DNA of 12,939 nt from CAYGBM01 sp964348225 (GTDB lineage Bacteria > Patescibacteriota > Minisyncoccia > Minisyncoccales > CG1-02-41-26): contig CAYGBM010000007.1 of assembly GCA_964348225.1 (NCBI GenBank), positions 1-12,939 on the forward strand, written 5' to 3'. Of the stretch, positions 5,669 to 12,300 are shown in pieces (position 1 is the first letter of the stretch; each line of letters opens with the position of its first letter). The translations under genes were made by a program, and so were the position numbers. The notes under the pieces were generated by a model. It was not told the origin of the DNA and did no database searches. It saw only the letters and a list, made by a program, of their open reading frames with translations.

Positions 5669-5854
5669 ATGTCGCAATTTTGGCAACAATTGTTAATTGA
5701 ATATTTAGCTGGCATTGCAATAGCTATGACATTGGGTGTTTTGGGTGTGCCTGCTTATTTCATTCGCAAGAAGATTAAAAAGAAACGGAAACAGGAGCTG
5801 CCGCAGCCTTCGCGCCCGCCTCATCCTCCCCACGAAGAAAAACCTCTGCATTAA
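5669..5854 (+). CDS. Small single-helix membrane protein with Lys-rich and Pro-rich tail
   Basis: A 61-residue reading frame, not recognised. One hydrophobic helix (about 9-32) is followed by a strongly positive segment RKKIKKKRKQ (33-42). A Pro/His-rich tail (44-61) comes last. This is a sensible one-pass membrane protein with a cytosolic positive side. No clear Shine-Dalgarno or promoter is seen, and the HIT terminator is just upstream, so expression evidence is weak. An overlapping frame (5736-5984) looks like a shadow. It is kept because of the coherent helix, basic stop-transfer region and tail. Confidence 0.5.
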   Translation: MSQFWQQLLIEYLAGIAIAMTLGVLGVPAYFIRKKIKKKRKQELPQPSRPPHPPHEEKPLH

Positions 5855-5877
5855 GCAGATATTTTGCACTGTCAAAT

Positions 5878-5965
5878 CCTTACAAGATGGTTTTTGTAAG
5901 GGTCTTTTGCTTTGGACCCCGTTAAATAAAATCTTCTGGATTTTAGCGAAGCCTATTAAACGGGG
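5878..5965 (+). repeat. Pair of hairpins upstream of the pheS promoter
   Basis: Hairpin 1: CCTTACAA (5878-5885) with TTGTAAGG (5894-5901). Hairpin 2: CCCCGTT (5917-5923) with AACGGGG (5959-5965), enclosing an inner stem TAAAATC/GATTTTA (5927-5933 with 5939-5945). Neither has a long T tract. They may terminate the small gene, be a small non-coding RNA, or be a mobile palindromic repeat. Confidence 0.5.
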
Positions 5966-5987
5966 TAAATTGTGGATAAGTTGAGGC

Positions 5988-6016
5988 TTGTTTTTTGCTG
6001 ATTTTTAGGGTAAAAT
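5988..6016 (+). promoter_or_regulatory. Promoter of the pheS-pheT operon
   Basis: TTGTTT (5988-5993), a 17-base spacer and TAAAAT (6011-6016). The predicted start is near 6023. No other good promoter is seen before pheS. Confidence 0.55.
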
Positions 6017-6028
6017 AGAAGAATAATA

Positions 6029-6051
6029 AGCCCTTGAAAAGGGGCTATTTT
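6029..6051 (+). promoter_or_regulatory. pheS leader hairpin with T tract, attenuator-like
   Basis: AGCCC (6029-6033) pairs with GGGCT (6042-6046), and TT with AA inside beside a bulged G. ATTTT follows. A TTG codon at 6034 inside the stem opens a 13-codon frame, in phase with pheS, containing four TTT Phe codons before ATG 6073. It looks like a weak terminator in the leader. Confidence 0.4.
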
Positions 6052-6072
6052 GAGGGTGTATTTTTGTTTTTT

Positions 6073-7104
6073 ATGGACTTAAAACAGGTTAAAATTAGGG
6101 CTAAAAAAGAGATAGAAAAAGCAGGAAGTTTGAAAGATCTAGATAAGGTTTTTAAGAGGTATTTGGGTAAAAAAGGGCAGATTGCTGGTGTTTTTGCTTA
6201 TTTAAAGGGTCTTGGGGAAGAAAAAAGAAAGAAATTGGGTAAGGAGGCGAACTTGGTGAAGCAGGAGCTTGGGAAGTTGGTGGAAGAAAAATCAAGGGGG
6301 TTGAAGGAAAAAACAATCATGGCAAAAATTAAAAAAGAAAAGATTGATGTGACAAGACCTGGAGCAAAAATAGACAGAGGGCATTTGCATCCTTTAACCC
6401 TGGTTCAGAGAGAATGTGCTAATATCTTCCGAGCGATGGGTTTTGAGGTGGTTTTAGGACCTGAGGTGGAAACAGAATGGTATAATTTTGATGCCTTGAA
6501 TTTTCCAAAAGAGCATCCTGCGCGGGATATTCAGGACACTTTCTGGATAGCTCAGGAAAGGGGAGTTAAAACAAAGCTTTTGCCAAGAACCCACACAAGC
6601 CCGGTGCAGGTTAGATATATGGAAAAGCATAACCCGCCCTTGAGGATTGTGGTGCCAGGCAGGGTTTTTAGAAACGAGGCAACTGATCCTTCGCACGAGG
6701 TGCAATTTTATCAGCTTGAAGGGTTAATGGTTGATAAAGATATTTCAGCTGCCAATTTTAAAGCAATCATTGAGAAGTTTTTAGAGCTATTTTTCAAAAC
6801 TGACATTGAAATTCGTTTAAGGCCAGGTTATTTTCCCTTTACCGAGCCCAGCTTTGAGATTGATGTGAGAAGAAAGGACAGGTCTGTTCAGAAGGGTTCG
6901 GAGGGTATAGGGAGCGATTGGCTTGAGATGATGGGGGCTGGCATGGTGCATCCCAATGTTTTTCGAGCAGCCGGGCTTAATCCAAAACAATGGCAGGGTT
7001 TTGCTTTTGGGGTTGGCATAGAGAGGCTGGCAATGGTGAGGTATAAGGTTCACGATATCCGCTTGTTTTACCAAAGCGATTTAAGATTTTTAAAACAGTT
7101 CTAA
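6073..7104 (+). CDS. pheS: Phenylalanyl-tRNA synthetase alpha subunit
   Basis: A 343-residue catalytic subunit of the alpha2-beta2 class II synthetase that joins phenylalanine to tRNA-Phe using ATP. Seen: an N-terminal helical coiled-coil arm (1-95) with the bacterial LGKKG motif (31-35); the catalytic domain from about 100; LPRTHTSPVQ (170-179); class II motif 2, with RVFRNEATDPSHEVQFYQLE (197-216); and motif 3, GFAFGVGIERLAM (309-321), with the ATP-binding Arg. Length is normal for bacterial PheS. I chose ATG 6073, not the in-frame TTG 6034, because the protein then starts at the usual arm. GAGGGTG at 6052-6058 is too far for a good ribosome site, so initiation is weakly marked. pheT follows after a 36-bp palindrome. 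Confidence 0.97.
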   Translation: MDLKQVKIRAKKEIEKAGSLKDLDKVFKRYLGKKGQIAGVFAYLKGLGEEKRKKLGKEANLVKQELGKLVEEKSRGLKEKTIMAKIKKEKIDVTRPGAKIDRGHLHPLTLVQRECANIFRAMGFEVVLGPEVETEWYNFDALNFPKEHPARDIQDTFWIAQERGVKTKLLPRTHTSPVQVRYMEKHNPPLRIVVPGRVFRNEATDPSHEVQFYQLEGLMVDKDISAANFKAIIEKFLELFFKTDIEIRLRPGYFPFTEPSFEIDVRRKDRSVQKGSEGIGSDWLEMMGAGMVHPNVFRAAGLNPKQWQGFAFGVGIERLAMVRYKVHDIRLFYQSDLRFLKQF

Positions 7105-7112
7105 AATCAACA

Positions 7113-7148
7113 ATAACATAATTATAGCGATCGCTATAATTATGTTAT
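7113..7148. repeat. Perfect 36-bp palindrome between pheS and pheT
   Basis: It equals its own reverse complement, centred on GCGATCGC between 7130 and 7131, with A/T-rich outer arms. It ends two bases before AGGGG (7150-7154), the pheT ribosome site. It has no T tract, so it is more likely a processing or stability element, or a protein site, than a terminator. Confidence 0.9.
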
Positions 7149-7159
7149 CAGGGGTTTTC

Positions 7160-9316
7160 ATGAAAATATCTTATAACTGGCTAAAAGATTATATTGCAGG
7201 TAATGTGCCAGCGGCAGAAAAGGTGGCTGAGCTTTTGATGTTTCACAGCTTTGAAATTGAGGGACTCGAGATGAGAGGCGAAGACTGGGTTTTGGATATT
7301 GATGTTTTGCCAAACCGGGCGCACGATTGCTTATCGCATATTGGCATAGCTCGTGAGGTAGCCGCACTGAGCGGATTAAAGTTAGCTTTGCCGACTGTTT
7401 CAATTCGTGCCGATCGGCACAATTTGAAACAGAGAAAAGCAAGTGATTTTGTTGAGGTACGGGTTGAAAATCAAAAGGATTGTCTAAGATATACAGCTGT
7501 TGTAATTTTGGGAGTTAAAGTTAAAGAATCGCCAAGATGGATGCAAGAGAAGCTGGAGGCTTGTGGGTTGCAGGCAATTAATAATATTGTTGATGCCACA
7601 AACTATGTGATGCTGGAAACCGGACAACCAGTTCACGCATTCGATCTCGATAAGATCGAATGCGTGAAAATCCCAAATTCCAAATCCCAAATTCCAAACA
7701 AATCCCAAATTCCAAATTCAAAATTACGAAAGATAATCGTTAGAAGAGCTAAAAGGGGGGAGAAAATAAAGTGCTTAGATGATAAAGTTTATCAGCTTGA
7801 TTCAGGTATTTTAGTGATTGCTGATCAAAAGAGGCCTATTGCGATTGCGGGGATAAAGGGGGGAGAGGCAACAGGTATTGATAAGGCTACAAAAAACATT
7901 GTAATTGAAGCAGCAAACTTCAACCCTGTTGTTACGAGGTTGGCTTCAAAGAAATTAAAGCTAAAAACCGATGCTTCGTGGAGGTTTGAAAACGAGCTTG
8001 ACCCCAATCTTATTGATTTTGCCCAGCAGAGGGTTTGTTCTTTGATTCAGAAAGTGGCTGGTGGTAAAACAGCTAAGGGAATGGTTGATTATTATCCAAA
8101 GAAAGTATTGCCAAAGAAAGTCAGGCTTGATTTGGAGTATATAGAGTCGTTGCTGGGAGTGAAGATACCCAGAAAAAAAATAGAAGAAATATTAAAGCAA
8201 CTAGGCTTTGTTGGACAATCTTCTGGCTCTGGACTTCAAGTAGAGGTGCCAACAAGGCGGCTGGATATTTCAATTCCTGAAGACTTGATAGAGGAGATAG
8301 GAAGGGTCTATGGCTACCAAAACATTCCTTCGGTTTTTCCAAGAGCTGTTTTAGTCTCGCCTCAAAGGAACGATGAGCTTTTTTGGGAAAACAATATCAA
8401 GAACATTTTGAGAGAGTCTAATTTTTCTGAAGCTTATAACTATTCTTTCATTGGGAACAGAGAAAAAGAGATTTTCAATTGGCAAGAAAGGGAGTTGGTT
8501 GAGATTGCCAACCCTGTGAGTTCCTTTAATAAATATCTTAGGCCAAGCTTGCTGCCGCATTTGTTGAGAGCTCTGAAAGAAAATATCAATAATTTTGAAG
8601 CAATAAAAATGTTTGAGATTGGCCAGGTTTTTCTCAAAAAGAAAGGAGGGGGTAGTAAGAGAAAGGGCGTTTTAGAGCAAGGAGTGAAGGAGAAAAAAAT
8701 GCTGGTGGGGGTGTTCACAAAAAAAGGCATTAAGGATGAAGGCTTTTACGAGTTAAAAGGCATAGTTGACACTCTGTTAAATAAATTGGGCATAAGCGAT
8801 GTTTGGTATGATGAGGCGCGTCCCACGCCCGAACAGTCCAAGCTCAGCCATTGGCATCCTGGCAAGCGGGCTGAAATAAAGGTGGGCTCAAGGGAAATCG
8901 GGTTTTTAGGCCAACTACACCCTTTGTTGGCTGACAAACTTGGCATTAAGCAGAATGTTTTCTTGTTTGAAATGGATTTTGAAGCGCTTTTAAATGAGGT
9001 TTCAGAAGAACACGAATATCAGCCGATTTCTTCTTTCCCAACCTCTTTAAGGGATTTAGCAATTTTAGTTCCTCAAGGCACGAGGGTGGTTGAGGTTTTA
9101 AATAGAATCAATGAGGCGGGTGGTAAGTTGGTGCGGGATGTTGACCTTTTTGATGTTTACAGTGGAGAGGCAGTGCCTGAGGGCAAAGAGAATTTTGCTT
9201 TCCATATAATATACCAAGCTGAAGATAAGACCTTGAGCTCAAAAGAAATTGACAAGGTGCACCAGAAAATAGTTAAGGTTCTGGAAGAGGTGCCAGGCTG
9301 GGAAGTCCGCCGATAA
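7160..9316 (+). CDS. pheT: Phenylalanyl-tRNA synthetase beta subunit lacking the tRNA-binding domain
   Basis: A 718-residue beta subunit; bacterial PheT is usually about 790-800. Seen: the N-terminal piece MKISYNWLKDYI; then, at about 43, LDIDVLPNRAHDCLSHIGIAREVAAL (45-70), which in typical PheT comes only after the EMAP-type tRNA-binding domain. That domain, about 110 residues, is absent. The B3/4 editing region follows with GQPVHAFD (155-162) and is interrupted by a 20-25-residue repeat-derived insert (about 166-190). The B5 domain spans about 320-390, the synthetase-like B6/7 core 400-610, and the FDX-ACB anticodon-binding domain 625-718. ATG 7160 is five bases after AGGGG; the in-frame ATG 7142 lies inside the palindrome and is less likely. 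It works with PheS and contributes tRNA binding and Tyr-tRNA editing. Confidence 0.95.
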   Translation: MKISYNWLKDYIAGNVPAAEKVAELLMFHSFEIEGLEMRGEDWVLDIDVLPNRAHDCLSHIGIAREVAALSGLKLALPTVSIRADRHNLKQRKASDFVEVRVENQKDCLRYTAVVILGVKVKESPRWMQEKLEACGLQAINNIVDATNYVMLETGQPVHAFDLDKIECVKIPNSKSQIPNKSQIPNSKLRKIIVRRAKRGEKIKCLDDKVYQLDSGILVIADQKRPIAIAGIKGGEATGIDKATKNIVIEAANFNPVVTRLASKKLKLKTDASWRFENELDPNLIDFAQQRVCSLIQKVAGGKTAKGMVDYYPKKVLPKKVRLDLEYIESLLGVKIPRKKIEEILKQLGFVGQSSGSGLQVEVPTRRLDISIPEDLIEEIGRVYGYQNIPSVFPRAVLVSPQRNDELFWENNIKNILRESNFSEAYNYSFIGNREKEIFNWQERELVEIANPVSSFNKYLRPSLLPHLLRALKENINNFEAIKMFEIGQVFLKKKGGGSKRKGVLEQGVKEKKMLVGVFTKKGIKDEGFYELKGIVDTLLNKLGISDVWYDEARPTPEQSKLSHWHPGKRAEIKVGSREIGFLGQLHPLLADKLGIKQNVFLFEMDFEALLNEVSEEHEYQPISSFPTSLRDLAILVPQGTRVVEVLNRINEAGGKLVRDVDLFDVYSGEAVPEGKENFAFHIIYQAEDKTLSSKEIDKVHQKIVKVLEEVPGWEVRR
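7632..7719 (+). repeat. In-frame palindrome plus 14-bp tandem repeat inside pheT
   Basis: TTCACGCATTCGATCT (7632-7647) is followed after five bases by its exact reverse complement (7653-7668). Then come three exact copies of AAATCCCAAATTCC (7668-7681, 7682-7695, 7700-7713) and a partial copy. The first arm is the conserved GQPVHAFDL coding sequence; everything after it is extra relative to normal PheT. The frame is kept. Confidence 0.9.
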
Positions 9317-9349
9317 ACTACAAACTATAAACTACTAACTACTAACTAG
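9315..9349 (+). repeat. Five heptamer repeats between pheT and gyrB
   Basis: AAACTAC, AAACTAT, AAACTAC, TAACTAC, TAACTAG in tandem, beginning within the pheT stop codon. The 42-base spacer holds little else and has no terminator, so gyrB may be read from the pheST transcript. Confidence 0.85.
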
Positions 9350-9358
9350 ATTAGTAAA

Positions 9359-12300
9359 ATGCCAGCTCCAAAAAAGAAAACAACTAAAAAGGGAACAAAA
9401 AAGACAGTTAAGAAGAAAGTAGTTAAAAAAACTACGAGCAGGTCAGCTAAAAAAATAACAGTTAAGCCCAAGCCAAAGAGCAGAGTAGCTGCAAAAAAGA
9501 GAAAATCAGATTATACAGCTGAAGATATTTATGTTTTAAAAGGACTTGAGCCAGTTAGGCAGAGGCCAGGAATGTATGTTGGCTCAACCGGACCTGAAGG
9601 CTTGCACCACTTAGTGTGGGAGTGTGTTGATAACAGCTTGGACGAAGCGATGGCAGGCTATGCTAAGAACATTGAGATTGTTTTGTTGAAGGGCAACAAA
9701 GTGAAAGTAGTAGATGATGGCAGAGGGATTCCAGTTGAAAAACACAAAGCAACCCGCAAGTCAGCCCTTGAAACAGTGATGACTACCCTGCACGCTGGTG
9801 GTAAATTCGGCAGCAAAGCTTATCAGGTTTCAGGCGGTTTACATGGCGTTGGGGTTTCAGTGGTTTGTGCTTTATCAAAATATATGAAAGCTGAGGTTTG
9901 CCGTGATGGTGGAATGTATGTTCAGGAATATTCTAGGGGCAAAGCCAAAACCAAAGTGAAAAAAGTTAAGGCATGCAAAAAAAGAGGCACCACTGTTATA
10001 TTTGAGCCTGATGATGAAATTTTCAAAGAAAGAACATTTGGGTTGAAGAAGATCCTAGGACATTTGCGTCAGCAAGCTTACTTAACATCAGGTATTAAGA
10101 TAGCGGTTAAAGACGAAAGGAAAGAGCCATTTTCCAGTTATAGCTTTTACTTTGAGGGAGGGCTGAAATCATATATAAAGTATCTTTTGGGCGAGAGCGA
10201 ACCCAAACATAGTAATATCTTTTACTGCAAAGGAGAAAGAGACAATATTCTAGTTGAGGTTGCTTTGCAATATGCTAAAGAAACCGAAAGTTTAGAGGAA
10301 AGCTTTGCCAATAATATTTACACAGGAGAGGGAGGCAATCACCTCACGGGCTTCAGAACTGCCTTAACCAGAGGCTTGAACGATTACGCAAGAAAAAACA
10401 ATTTTTTGAAAGAAAAAGATGAAAATCTTACAGGCAGTGATGTTAGAGAAGGCTTGGTTGCTGCTGTTTCAGTAAAGTTAAAAAACCCTCAATTTGAAGG
10501 ACAAACCAAAGCTAAACTAGGAAATCCAGAAGCCAAAACATCTGTTGAAAGCATTTTTGGAGAAGCTTTCAGTGATTTTTTAGAAAAAAACCCTCAAGAC
10601 GCAAGGGCAATTATTGAAACCTGCCTGCTTTCAGCTAGAGCCAGAAAGGCAGCCAAAGCTGCCAGAACCACTGTGCTGAGAAAGGGCGTGCTAGATGGTT
10701 TAACCTTACCTGGCAAGCTTGCTGATTGTTCTTCAAAGGTGGCTGAAGAATCAGAGCTCTATCTAGTGGAGGGGGATTCAGCTGGTGGTTCATCAAAAAT
10801 GGCCCGCGACAGGCGATTCCAAGCAATACTGCCTTTGAGAGGCAAAATCTTGAATGTTGAGAGGGCGCGGCTTGATAAGATTCTATCTTCCAATGAAATC
10901 AAATCTTTAGTTATTGCTTTGGGAACTGCTATTTCCCAAGATTTTGATATAGAAAAGATAAGATATCACAGAATTATTTTAATGGCCGACGCCGATTCTG
11001 TTACTGGTGATACACCGATTTTCGTTTTTGATAAACAAAATCAAGAATTTTTCTTAACTGAAGTTGAGCAGTTTATTGAGGATTGTAATGATACAAATAG
11101 ATATCAGCTTTTAACCTTTAAGCAACGAACAAAAAAACTGGAGCTTAAAGATATCCTTCAGACAATCCGTCATCCTTTGAGAACTGCTCTTTATGAAATT
11201 AAAACGTACTGCGGCTACCCGATAAAAGTGACTGATTGTCATAGTGTATATGTTTACGAAAATGGAGAGGTTAAAACCAAAAAAGCCAGTGAGATAAAAC
11301 AAGGGGATTTAATGCTATTGCCTAAGTTTTTCTTCCAGCAAAACAAAGACTATACTTTGGATTTAACTGATGTAATTTTAAGTTCAGGACTTAAAAATAT
11401 TTCCATAAAGGTTCCTCAAGCTTTTCAGGATGGTTTGGAGCAGATACCAGCGATGGCTTGGTGCCAGTTGAGTTCTTTTGCTTGGGCTGGGCTTCAAAAA
11501 CAAAGAGAAGCAGTGGGTATTTCGCGTAGGGAGATGGGTGAGTCTATTGGTATTTACGACAAAATTATTCAGCAATGGGAACAAAAGATCGATAATGTAA
11601 TGCCAAGATTTTATCAATTCAAAAATTATCTAAAAAGAATAAAGGTGAACATCAACAAGCTTGGCTATGGTGTTTACATTCCCTTGGAGGATTGGGCGGC
11701 GGATGCAGTTCCTGAAGGGGCAAGATTTTATTATAATAACCATTCCAGGGTCTTAAAGAAGAAGTTTAAATTAGATAAAGATTTAGCTTATTTGATTGGG
11801 TTTTTCCTCGGCGATGGTTGTGCTTCTTCAGAAAACAAAAACCCGAATAGGTTTTCAATTTCTATCAACAGAGAAAAATCAGAAAAGTATCTTAGAAGGC
11901 TTTCTCATATTATAGAGAAGGAGTTTAATGCTAAACCTATCCTGGAAAAAAGAGAATCAAACAACATTCAAGTTCACTTTCATTCGCTTGAGTTTAAGTT
12001 GCTCTTAATGAGGCTGGGGCTTTTTGGTAAGAGATGCAATGAGAAGTTTATTCCTTCAATATTCTTTAATATTAAAAGGGAAGTTCAAGAAGCATTATTA
12101 CAGGGGTTGTTAGACAGCGATGGGTTTATTACTGTTTGGAAAAGCAAAAAAACAGGCAGAACAAAGGCAATCTATGGCTGGCAGTTATCCTCAAAAGATC
12201 TTATTTTGGGGATGATGACTATCTTTCGTCAGAGGGGTATATTTCCAGCCTATAGTAGCAGAAAAAATGAGAGTCACATGAGAAAAGACGGAAAGATTAT

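Noticed and set aside
5736..5984. 82-residue frame overlapping the small membrane-protein gene
   Set aside because: It overlaps a more coherent frame, continues through both hairpins at 5878-5965, and its composition (Arg/Cys/Trp mix) looks like a frame shadow.
6034..6072. TTG start extending pheS by 13 residues
   Set aside because: It lies in the leader hairpin, has no ribosome site, and the normal PheS arm begins at ATG 6073.
7127..7134. GCGATCGC as a HIP1 site suggesting cyanobacteria
   Set aside because: I noticed it only here, at a palindrome centre; one octamer is not evidence of that lineage.
7142..7159. ATG 7142 as pheT start
   Set aside because: It is inside the 36-bp palindrome; ATG 7160 has AGGGG five bases upstream and gives the standard N-terminus.
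7668..7719. CRISPR-like array in pheT
   Set aside because: The units are 14 bp, directly adjacent, without unique spacers, and lie in frame in a coding gene; this is a tandem repeat.
8440..8730. 96-residue minus-strand frame inside pheT
   Set aside because: It lies opposite conserved PheT coding sequence and has no ribosome site.
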